Shown here: positions 7,031 through 14,081 of the stretch, one piece after another
Position numbering within the stretch: position 1 is the first letter of the stretch
How the letters are laid out: each line of letters starts with the position of its first letter
Translations under genes and position numbers: made by a program
The notes under the pieces: generated by a model
The model's input: only the letters and a program-made list of their open reading frames with translations
The model's database searches: none
What the model was told of the DNA's origin: nothing
Assembly (NCBI GenBank): GCA_900765165.1
Contig: CAAFQR010000100.1
Location: 1 to 25,067 of the forward strand
Reading direction: 5' to 3'
DNA length: 25,067 nucleotides
From: Veillonellaceae bacterium
GTDB lineage: Bacteria; Bacillota; Negativicutes; Veillonellales; Veillonellaceae

Positions 7031-8059
7031 ATGAAGCGAGCAGTATGGAAAGCGGCGGTCGTGCTAGGAATTGCGGGGGTAATTCTGGGCAGTTTGGCCG
7101 TTTCGCATAAAGATAGTGCAGCCGATGGTACGAAGCCGACGGTTATCACTAACGTGTCCTATGACGCGACACGTGAATTTTACGAAGCCTATGACCGTTA
7201 TTTCACAGAGAAATATGCGAAAGATACAGGCAAGGCGGTGACGGTGCTACAATCCCACGGCGGTTCCGGCAATCAGGCGCGGTCCGTGGTGGAAGGCTTT
7301 GATGCGGACGTAGTGACGCTGGCCTTGGCACATGACGTCAATTTATTGCAGAAAGTAAAGCTGTTGAATCCGAACTGGGAATCGCAGCTACCCAATTATT
7401 CGTCGCCCTACACGTCTACCATCGTATTTTTGGTGCGTAAGGGTAATCCGAAGAACATCCACGATTGGAACGATTTGGTCAAAGGCGATGTGAAATTAAT
7501 CGCCCCGGACCCGAAGAGCAGCGGTGCCGCTTGTTGGATTTTCTTAGCCGCGTATGCCTACGGCGGTGGTCCTAACAACGATACGGCAAAGGCGAATGCC
7601 TTTGTTACTGATTTGTATCGTCACGTAGCGGTTATGGATGCCGGTGCTCGTGCGGCTACGACCACCTTTGTGGAAAACAAGCAAGGCGATGTGCTCTTAG
7701 CTTGGGAAAATGAAGCGCTGCAGGCGGTGAAGAACTATCCTGGTCAATACCAGATTGTAATTCCGTCGGTGTCTATCGAAGCGGACCCCAGTGTTGCGGT
7801 GGTGGAAGCCATTGCAAAGCATCGCGGTACCGAAGCGATTGCAGAAGCGTACTTAAAGGATTTGTATACGCCGGAAGCGCAGCGGTTAGCAGCGGAATAC
7901 GGCTTTAGACCGACAAATCCGGAAGTGTATAAGGAATTTGCCAATAAATATCCGATGCCGAAGCGAATGGTGACGATTCGCGACTTTGGCGGCTGGGATG
8001 AGGCGTATAAACGCTTTTTTGAAGATGGCGCCTTATTTGATACGATTCGAGAAGGGTAA
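7031..8059 (+). CDS. sbp: Periplasmic sulfate-binding protein
   Basis: This protein binds sulfate outside the membrane and delivers it to the CysTWA transporter. From ATG 7031 it has 342 residues. Residues 1-24 form a signal peptide: two Lys/Arg and then a hydrophobic stretch ending near SLAVS. There is no lipobox cysteine. VSYDATREFYEAYDRYF is the hallmark of the prokaryotic sulfate-binding family, as are QSHGGSGNQARSV and the later ADVVTLALAHD. I prefer ATG 7031 to ATG 7025 because the TTGAGGG ribosome site ends seven bases before the former and only one base before the latter. First gene of the cluster, nine bases from cysT. Thiosulfate may also be bound; the sequence cannot separate these. 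Confidence 0.93.
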   Translation: MKRAVWKAAVVLGIAGVILGSLAVSHKDSAADGTKPTVITNVSYDATREFYEAYDRYFTEKYAKDTGKAVTVLQSHGGSGNQARSVVEGFDADVVTLALAHDVNLLQKVKLLNPNWESQLPNYSSPYTSTIVFLVRKGNPKNIHDWNDLVKGDVKLIAPDPKSSGAACWIFLAAYAYGGGPNNDTAKANAFVTDLYRHVAVMDAGARAATTTFVENKQGDVLLAWENEALQAVKNYPGQYQIVIPSVSIEADPSVAVVEAIAKHRGTEAIAEAYLKDLYTPEAQRLAAEYGFRPTNPEVYKEFANKYPMPKRMVTIRDFGGWDEAYKRFFEDGALFDTIREG

Positions 8060-8068
8060 GGTGACCAT

Positions 8069-8893
8069 ATGGGAAAGAGACTTTTACCCGGTTTCGGGTT
8101 GACGATGGGCGTAACCCTTACCATGTTATCCTTGGTGGTGTTATTGCCGATGGCGACAGTGTTTGGCTATGCCATTCAACTGACGCCGGCTGAATTATTA
8201 GATATTTTAAGTAAATCGACGGTACAGCATGCGTTCATGACGTCGCTGGGCACGGCGCTTATAGCAGCGGCCATTAACCTCGTGTTTGGCATGATTTTAG
8301 CTTGGATTCTCGTGCGTTATGATTTTCCGGGCAAGCGTATCATCGATAGTTTGATTGAATTGCCTTTCGCCTTGCCTACGGCGGTAGCTGGTATTACGTT
8401 ATCGAAGCTGTACTCCGATACGGGTTACATGGGTAAAGCGCTTGAATCGTTGGGCATTTCCATCCTCTACACGAAGGTGGGCATTATCGTCGCCTTAGTG
8501 TTTGTAGGGATTCCTTTCGTAGTTCGTTCCGTTGAGCCCGTGCTGGCAAAGCTAGACCCGTCCTACGAAGAAGCAGGCGCGGTACTCGGTGCTAGTCGTT
8601 TCACGGTGTGGCGCAAGATTATCTTGCCGGAGCTGTGGCCGTCGGCCATTGCGGGCTTTAGCTTAGCCTTTGCCCGTGGCCTTGGCGAATACGGTAGTGT
8701 TATCTACATCTCCGGGAACAGTGCGAAGGCGCAAACCCAGGTTGTATCCTACGTTATCATGCAGAAGCTGAACTACGTGGACTACAACGGCGCTACGGCT
8801 ATGGCGGTGCTCCTCCTCATCTTGGCCTTCGGCATTTTATTTGCCGTCAATGCGCTGCAGCTGCGGCGGGCGCGTCGAATGGGGGTGCGATAG
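8069..8893 (+). CDS. cysT: Sulfate ABC transporter permease CysT
   Basis: One of two membrane subunits of the sulfate/thiosulfate importer. The 274 residues hold about six hydrophobic helices. The cytoplasmic EAA loop, which docks to the ATPase, reads EEAGAVLGASRFTVWRKI and is followed by LPELWPSAIAGF and ARGLGEYGSV, the classic CysT/CysU signature. The ATG has AAGGTGA upstream. The stop codon touches the start of cysW with no gap, so the two permeases are probably translationally coupled and made in equal amounts. Confidence 0.93.
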   Translation: MGKRLLPGFGLTMGVTLTMLSLVVLLPMATVFGYAIQLTPAELLDILSKSTVQHAFMTSLGTALIAAAINLVFGMILAWILVRYDFPGKRIIDSLIELPFALPTAVAGITLSKLYSDTGYMGKALESLGISILYTKVGIIVALVFVGIPFVVRSVEPVLAKLDPSYEEAGAVLGASRFTVWRKIILPELWPSAIAGFSLAFARGLGEYGSVIYISGNSAKAQTQVVSYVIMQKLNYVDYNGATAMAVLLLILAFGILFAVNALQLRRARRMGVR

Positions 8894-9730
8894 ATGGTGA
8901 GACAGGATCCTGCATGGGTACGCCGGTTGCTGATTGGTCTCGGCGTCCTGTTTGTATTCTTTATGTTGGTGTTGCCATTGGTAACGGTTATCACCACATC
9001 CCTAAGTAGTGGCCTCGCGTTTTACGCCAAAGCTATTACGACCAGCTACGTGCTCCACGCCTTATGGCTCACCGTGGTGATGACCTTGGCGGCAGTCCTC
9101 GTAAGTAGCATCTTCGGCCTTTGTGCCGCCTATGCTATCGGGAAGTTTGATTTTCGCGGTAAGCGCGTGCTCATGACGCTTATCGACATTCCGTTTTCCG
9201 TGTCGCCGGTTATTGCCGGTTTGGCGTTTATCCTCGTGTTCGGCCGCATCGGTTGGGGCTATGATTTCATCATGAAGATCAATGACTTCCTCGGCACAGA
9301 TTGGCGCGTCGTGTTCGCGTTACCGGGCGTGCTCTTAGCGACGGTGTTCGTAACATTGCCGTTCGTGTTCCGCGAAGTGATGGCGGTAATGCACGTCCAA
9401 GGTCGTGACGAAGAAGAAGCGGCGGTCCTCATGGGCGCCGACGGTTGGACTGTGTTCCGCCGCATTACCTTCCCGCGTATCAAGTGGGCGTTCTGGTACG
9501 GCGTTATCCTTTGTGCGGCCCGTGCGCTTGGCGAATTCGGTGCCGTTAGTGCGTTGTCGAAGGCGCGGGGCAGTACGTTTACGTTGCCGCTGGAAATCGA
9601 CGCGTTGTACATGAGTGGCTCCGCCGATGGCGTGGTGGCTGCCTTTGCAGCTTCATCGGTACTGGTTATCTTGGCGGTACTGCTGTTGATTTTACGGGCT
9701 TACACGGAACGGAAAGCGAAACATAGATAG
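8894..9730 (+). CDS. cysW: Sulfate ABC transporter permease CysW
   Basis: Second membrane subunit of the sulfate importer, 278 residues with about six hydrophobic segments. Its EAA loop reads EEEAAVLMGADGWTVFRRI, followed by ARALGEFGAVSAL, the CysW form of the motif. It begins directly after the cysT stop and must depend on the end of cysT for its ribosome site (GGGGGTG about 10 nt upstream). The C-terminal tail is short and basic. A 120-bp gap with a hairpin separates it from cysA. Confidence 0.93.
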   Translation: MVRQDPAWVRRLLIGLGVLFVFFMLVLPLVTVITTSLSSGLAFYAKAITTSYVLHALWLTVVMTLAAVLVSSIFGLCAAYAIGKFDFRGKRVLMTLIDIPFSVSPVIAGLAFILVFGRIGWGYDFIMKINDFLGTDWRVVFALPGVLLATVFVTLPFVFREVMAVMHVQGRDEEEAAVLMGADGWTVFRRITFPRIKWAFWYGVILCAARALGEFGAVSALSKARGSTFTLPLEIDALYMSGSADGVVAAFAASSVLVILAVLLLILRAYTERKAKHR

Positions 9731-9735
9731 AACGA

Positions 9736-9777
9736 TGAAATAACAAGCCTCCCAGGAGGCAGGTCATTTCACAGTGG
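9736..9777 (+). repeat. Intercistronic hairpin element between cysW and cysA
   Basis: TGAAAT (9736-9741) pairs with ATTTCA (9766-9771), and inside GCCTC (9747-9751) pairs with GAGGC (9756-9760). No T run follows, so it is not a standard terminator. Its outer motifs (TGAAATAAC and TTTCACAGTGGCG) recur in the cysD-cysN gap. It may adjust downstream expression or stabilise transcript ends. Confidence 0.55.
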
Positions 9778-9799
9778 CGTGTAGTCGTGAGAAAGCTAC

Positions 9800-9845
9800 A
9801 AGCGCCTATAGAGAGAATTGAGAGAATAAAGAGAAGAGAGAGGTG
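9800..9845 (+). promoter_or_regulatory. Purine-rich GAGAGA leader of cysA
   Basis: The 40 or so bases before cysA are almost all A and G with repeated AGAGAG, ending in the real ribosome site AGAGGTGAG. Similar tracts stand before sbp, cysD and cysN. Confidence 0.5.
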
Positions 9846-9850
9846 AGCCT

Positions 9851-10927
9851 ATGGCGGCAAATACACAATATGTGGCCATGACGAACATTCACAAGCGCTA
9901 CGGCTCGTACGAAGCATCTCGGGACATTAACCTGGATATTGAAGAAGGGCAGATTGTGGCGCTCCTCGGGCCGAGCGGCAGCGGCAAGACGACGATTTTG
10001 CGCATGCTCGCTGGCCTTGAAACGCCGGACAGTGGCGATATTTACATTCGCGGGCGCCGCGTTAACGACGTACCGCCGGCACAGCGAGGCATTGGCTTCG
10101 TATTTCAGAGCTATGCGTTATTTCAGCATATGACGGTGTTCGATAACATTGCTTTTGGCTTGACCATTCAAGGCGCGTCGAAGCAGGACATTACAAGTCG
10201 CGTGACGGAGCTGTTGCAGTTGACCAGTCTGGGGGGATTGGCCGAACGGTATCCCGGCGAATTATCCGGCGGGCAGCGACAGCGTGTAGCCTTTGCCAGA
10301 GCGTTGGCACCGCATCCGATGGTGCTGCTCCTGGATGAACCGTTCGCCGCTATCGATGCGAAGGTTAAGCAGGAGCTGCGCGGTTGGCTGAAGGAAACCA
10401 TTAAGAAAGCGGGCACCACGAGCGTGTTCGTAACTCACGACCAGGAAGAAGCGGTGGAACTGGCAGATAAAATCGTAGTGACCAACAAAGGGCGGGTCGA
10501 ACAAATCGGCACGCCGCAGGAAATCTACGGTGAACCGCAAACGCCGTTCGTAGCTGGGTTTATGGGTAAGCCGGACCTCTTGGCCGACTATGGTCAGCTG
10601 AAGGGCTTCACCCAGCGACCGGGCATGACCTGGGCGGTTATTCGGCCGGAATTTGTAAAGGTATTTAAGTACGGCGATGCGGACGATGACAAGAGTGCTG
10701 CCGAAGACGGCATTGTAGAAGCCATCAGCTTCTACGGCACGTATTTGACCATGAAGATTCGCATTGGCACGTTGACCATACAAGCAGAACAATCCATTGA
10801 AACGAATACGTTCAAGGTTGGCGAAAAGGTACAGGTATTGATCTATCGGTTATTTATATGCGACGAAAACACCGTGGAAATCGCGAAGAATAAAGCATTG
10901 GAAGCCGGTCAGGTCTTCTATATTTAA
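9851..10927 (+). CDS. cysA: Sulfate ABC transporter ATP-binding protein CysA
   Basis: The cytoplasmic ATPase that powers sulfate import. The 358 residues begin with a standard nucleotide-binding domain: Walker A GPSGSGKTT (40-48), Q-loop Gln86, signature LSGGQRQR (138-145), Walker B VLLLDEP (158-164) and switch His196 in VTHDQEEA. Residues from about 235 on form a TOBE-like regulatory domain, usual for CysA. It lies after both permeases in the cluster and 13 bp before aprA. Length matches the family. No defects seen. Confidence 0.95.
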   Translation: MAANTQYVAMTNIHKRYGSYEASRDINLDIEEGQIVALLGPSGSGKTTILRMLAGLETPDSGDIYIRGRRVNDVPPAQRGIGFVFQSYALFQHMTVFDNIAFGLTIQGASKQDITSRVTELLQLTSLGGLAERYPGELSGGQRQRVAFARALAPHPMVLLLDEPFAAIDAKVKQELRGWLKETIKKAGTTSVFVTHDQEEAVELADKIVVTNKGRVEQIGTPQEIYGEPQTPFVAGFMGKPDLLADYGQLKGFTQRPGMTWAVIRPEFVKVFKYGDADDDKSAAEDGIVEAISFYGTYLTMKIRIGTLTIQAEQSIETNTFKVGEKVQVLIYRLFICDENTVEIAKNKALEAGQVFYI

Positions 10928-10940
10928 GGAGTGGATAGGG

Positions 10941-12665
10941 ATGGCAAATAAAACCAAGCGCGTGCGCCTTAATACGAAGGTGCTCATCATTGGCGGCGGC
11001 ACGGCCGGCTGTTATGCGGCGGTAACGCTGCGTAGACAGTGCGACGCGCCCATTATCATCGTCGATAAAGCGGCCATTAAGCGCAGCGGCTGTTTGGCAG
11101 CCGGCGTGAATGCGCTGAACGCGTACATCGTAGAAGGCCGCAAGCCGGAAGATTATGTGGACTATGCGACGAAGGACGCGGCGGGCATCGTGCGTCATGA
11201 TTTGTTGCTCACCATGAGTCAGCATCTCAATGAAGTGACGGCAGATTTGGAGTCCATGGGCCTTGTAATCCTCAAGGACGAAAAGGGCAATTACTTGGCG
11301 CGTGGCAATCGCAATATTAAGATTAACGGCGAAAACATCAAGCCGCTCTTGGCGGAAGCCGTTCACAAGCTGGACGATGTCACCGTGCTGGAACACATTA
11401 CCATTACGGATTATTTGACCGACGGTGATGCGGTAGTCGGTGCTGTAGGCTTCTCGCTGCGCACCGGTAAGGCCTATGAAATCAGAGCCGATTACGTGCT
11501 GTGTGCCACCGGTGGTGCATCGGGCCTCTATCGTCCGAACAACCCGGGGTTCTCCCGTCATAAGATGTGGTATTCGCCGTTCAATACCGGTGCCGGCTAT
11601 GCGATGGGCATGCGTGCCGGTGCTGAAATGACAACCCTGGAAATGCGTTTTATCGCTCTTCGCTGCAAGGACACTATCGCCCCGACCGGCACTATCGCCC
11701 AAGGTGTTGGCGCCAAACAGGTAAACAGTCTTGGCGAAGTGTATGAAACGAAGTACGGTCTTACTACATCCCAGCGTTTGTACGGCACGGTGGAAGAAAA
11801 CGAAGCCGGCCGCGGTCCTTGTTATTTGGACACGACAGGCATTACGGAGCAGCAGAACGAAGATTTGTTGAAGGCGTACTTAAATATGGCGCCCGGTCAG
11901 ACCCTGCGTTGGCTCGAAGCCGGTGCGACGCCGCGAGAACAGGCTGTTGAAATCGAAGGTACCGAACCGTATGTTGTGGGTGGTCATACTGCCGGCGGCT
12001 ATTGGGTCGATACGAACCGCGCTACAACGCTGAAAAACTTGTGGGCCGCCGGCGATGTAGCCGGTGGTTGTCCGCAGAAATATGTAACCGGGGCTCTCGT
12101 TGAAGGCGAACTGGCGGCGGACGACATTGCGAAAAAATACGTGGCTGCCAAAGCCGCACAGGCTAACGTTGATGCTGGCGATGTAGATGATATCATTTCA
12201 GAGGACGCTACGGCCATCATGGACGGCTACGATGCGCTCTTAACTAATGACAAGGACGCAGCGCTATACACGGTAGAACAGCTGGAAGAAGCCATGCAGG
12301 GCATTATGGATCGCTACGCCGGCGGCATTGGCACGGCGTACCGCTTCAACGAATACATGCTGAGCCGCGCTGAAACGGAAATCAAGAAGCTGGAACCGTT
12401 GGTGCAGACCTTGGTAGCTGACGATTACCGTGAATTGATGCACATTTACGAGCTCCGCGAACGACTCACCGTGTGCCGTGGCCTCTTGGCTCATTTGCGG
12501 GCCCGCAAGGAAACCCGTTGGCACAGCTTTGCTGAATACACTGATTATCCGGAAACGGATGCAAAGTGGGATTGCTATGTAAATACGGTATGGCGCGACG
12601 GTGAACCGCAGGTGCTGATCCGACCGTTAGTAAAGGGGGATGCATATGAGCATACGAATCAATAA
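10941..12665 (+). CDS. aprA: Adenylylsulfate reductase alpha subunit-like flavoprotein (assimilatory AprA type)
   Basis: An FAD enzyme of the fumarate reductase/AprA family. With AprB it should reduce APS to sulfite and AMP using two electrons. FAD is held by the GGGTAGC dinucleotide motif (18-24) near the N-terminus and by LWAAGDVAGG toward the C-terminus; VGGHTAGGYWVD is the conserved histidine loop near the active site. At 574 residues it is shorter than the AprA I know from sulfate reducers (about 620-660), consistent with the shorter form found in assimilatory clusters. Position between the sulfate transporter and cysD/cysN, plus a two-cluster ferredoxin overlapping its end, supports APS rather than fumarate as substrate. 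AGGAG lies 10 nt before the ATG. Confidence 0.85.
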   Translation: MANKTKRVRLNTKVLIIGGGTAGCYAAVTLRRQCDAPIIIVDKAAIKRSGCLAAGVNALNAYIVEGRKPEDYVDYATKDAAGIVRHDLLLTMSQHLNEVTADLESMGLVILKDEKGNYLARGNRNIKINGENIKPLLAEAVHKLDDVTVLEHITITDYLTDGDAVVGAVGFSLRTGKAYEIRADYVLCATGGASGLYRPNNPGFSRHKMWYSPFNTGAGYAMGMRAGAEMTTLEMRFIALRCKDTIAPTGTIAQGVGAKQVNSLGEVYETKYGLTTSQRLYGTVEENEAGRGPCYLDTTGITEQQNEDLLKAYLNMAPGQTLRWLEAGATPREQAVEIEGTEPYVVGGHTAGGYWVDTNRATTLKNLWAAGDVAGGCPQKYVTGALVEGELAADDIAKKYVAAKAAQANVDAGDVDDIISEDATAIMDGYDALLTNDKDAALYTVEQLEEAMQGIMDRYAGGIGTAYRFNEYMLSRAETEIKKLEPLVQTLVADDYRELMHIYELRERLTVCRGLLAHLRARKETRWHSFAEYTDYPETDAKWDCYVNTVWRDGEPQVLIRPLVKGDAYEHTNQ

Positions 12666-12960
12666 GGAAACGTGCGTGGGCTGCGGCAAATGCGTGGATA
12701 TTTGCCCCGGTAACTTGCCGGCCTTAGGCGATAACCGCAAGGCGTACATGGCGTATCCGAAGGATTGTTGGGGCTGTATGGCCTGCGTTAAGGAATGTCC
12801 TGTAGGGGCTATTTTGTATTTCCTCGGCGCCGATATGGGCGGCCGAGGGGCAACCTTGCAGGCTCGTCAGGACGGTCCGTACTGGCATTGGGATATGACC
12901 AAGCCGGACGGCACGACAAAGCGTATTACGGTGGATTCCAGAGAATCTAATAAATACTAG
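12646..12960 (+). CDS. aprB: Adenylylsulfate reductase beta subunit-like ferredoxin (AprB type)
   Basis: A 104-residue iron-sulfur subunit that feeds electrons to AprA. Two full CxxCxxCxxxCP motifs are visible: Cys10/13/16/20 and Cys41/44/47/51, for two [4Fe-4S] clusters. The C-terminal part (GPYWHWDMTKPDGTTKRI) is the short AprB tail that wraps onto AprA. It is shorter than dissimilatory AprB (about 150 residues). I choose ATG 12646, since AGGGGG ends six bases before it; ATG 12640 would touch that site directly. It overlaps aprA by 20 bases, implying coupled translation. No other Fe-S subunit is needed to explain the cluster. Confidence 0.88.
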   Translation: MSIRINKETCVGCGKCVDICPGNLPALGDNRKAYMAYPKDCWGCMACVKECPVGAILYFLGADMGGRGATLQARQDGPYWHWDMTKPDGTTKRITVDSRESNKY

Positions 12961-12981
12961 GCTTTAAGCGCCGGTATTGTT

Positions 12982-12997
12982 GGATTTTCGAAAATCC
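12982..12997. repeat. Perfect 16-bp palindrome between aprB and cysD
   Basis: GGATTTTCGAAAATCC is a perfect inverted repeat in the 88-bp gap between aprB and cysD. In RNA it would form a small hairpin. A purine-rich AGAGAGA stretch follows before cysD. There is no T run, so termination is unlikely. Confidence 0.5.
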
Positions 12998-13048
12998 TGT
13001 GTAGATAAAGAGAAATTTAGAGAGACAATCAGAGAGAGGGACGAAATT

Positions 13049-13960
13049 ATGAGTGAAAACACCCGGGAAAACTCCCATTTGGACGAATTGGAAGCGGAAG
13101 CGATATATATCATCCGCGAAGTAGCCGCGCAGTGTGAAAAGCCGGTTATGCTGTATTCTATCGGCAAGGACAGCTCCGTTATGCTGCATTTGGCGATGAA
13201 GGCGTTCTATCCGGAAAAGCCGCCATTCCCGTTCTTGCACGTAAACACGACGTGGAAGTTCAAGGAAATGATCAAGTTCCGCGATGAAACGGCGAAGAAG
13301 CTGGGCATTGAAATGATCGAGTACATCAATCAGGACGGTGTAAAGCAGGGCATTAACCCCTTCGACCACGGTTCGGCGTACACAGATATTATGAAGACGC
13401 AGGCGTTGAAACAGGCGCTGAACAAATACGGCTTCACCGCAGCTTTCGGCGGCGGCCGTCGTGACGAAGAAAAATCTCGTGCGAAGGAACGTGTTTTCTC
13501 CTTCCGTAACGCAGCGCATGCGTGGGACCCGAAGAACCAGCGCCCGGAAATGTGGAAGCTGTACAACGCTAAGATTCATAAAGGCGAAAGCATTCGCGTG
13601 TTCCCGTTGTCTAACTGGACGGAAAAGGATATTTGGCAGTACATTAAGCGTGAAAACATCGACATCGTATCTTTGTACTTCGCCGCTGAACGCCCGGTCG
13701 TTATCCGCGACGGCAACATTATCATGGTTGACGACGACCGTTTCCGTTTGAACCCTGGCGAAGAAATTCAGCACAAAATGGTTCGTTTCCGTACTTTGGG
13801 CTGCTATCCGTTGACTGGTGGCTGCGAATCGACGGCGACGACGTTGGATGAAATTATCGATGAAACCTTGGCAGCCGTATCGTCGGAACGTACGACTCGT
13901 GTTATCGATAATGAAGCAGCGGGCAGTATGGAACGTCGTAAACGCGAAGGTTATTTCTAG
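13049..13960 (+). CDS. cysD: Sulfate adenylyltransferase subunit 2 (CysD)
   Basis: The ATP-sulfurylase catalytic subunit: it joins sulfate and ATP to give APS and diphosphate, driven by GTP hydrolysis in CysN. From ATG 13049 it has 303 residues, matching the usual ~302. The PP-loop YSIGKDSSVML lies at about 36-46; GGRRDEEKSRAKERVFSFR and the C-terminal RFRTLGCYPLTGG are strongly conserved CysD segments. ATG 12977 would add 24 residues unlike the family and has no good ribosome site, whereas GAGAGGG lies eight bases before 13049. It is separated from cysN by 121 bp with a hairpin, which is wider than usual for this pair. Confidence 0.95.
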   Translation: MSENTRENSHLDELEAEAIYIIREVAAQCEKPVMLYSIGKDSSVMLHLAMKAFYPEKPPFPFLHVNTTWKFKEMIKFRDETAKKLGIEMIEYINQDGVKQGINPFDHGSAYTDIMKTQALKQALNKYGFTAAFGGGRRDEEKSRAKERVFSFRNAAHAWDPKNQRPEMWKLYNAKIHKGESIRVFPLSNWTEKDIWQYIKRENIDIVSLYFAAERPVVIRDGNIIMVDDDRFRLNPGEEIQHKMVRFRTLGCYPLTGGCESTATTLDEIIDETLAAVSSERTTRVIDNEAAGSMERRKREGYF

Positions 13961-13964
13961 ATAT

Positions 13965-14053
13965 GCTATGGCTGTGAAATAACGCACAGCAAGCGGCAAG
14001 CGTTGCTTGCGCTTGCTGGCTTCGGCAAAGGGCGTTAGTTTCACATGGCGCTA
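13965..14053 (+). repeat. Intercistronic nested hairpin between cysD and cysN
   Basis: TGTGAAATAACGC (13973-13985) pairs with GCGTTAGTTTCACA (14032-14045); inside, AGCAAGCG (13988-13995) pairs with CGCTTGCT (14010-14017), with a further GCAAGC/GCTTGC inner pairing. It shares its outer motifs with the cysW-cysA element. No T run follows. It may act as an RNA processing or expression-balancing element. Confidence 0.6.
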
Positions 14054-14081
14054 TGAGTTCAAATAGAGAGAGGGTTACTCG

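Noticed and set aside
10854..11702. Long minus-strand open frame (282 codons) opposite aprA
   Set aside because: A shadow of the aprA reading frame; its translation is rich in His/Arg/Thr typical of antisense frames, and aprA has clear motifs.
10941..12960. Fumarate reductase/succinate dehydrogenase flavoprotein and Fe-S subunits
   Set aside because: The flavoprotein superfamily is shared, but the tiny two-cluster partner and position between sulfate transport and ATP sulfurylase genes fit APS reductase better.
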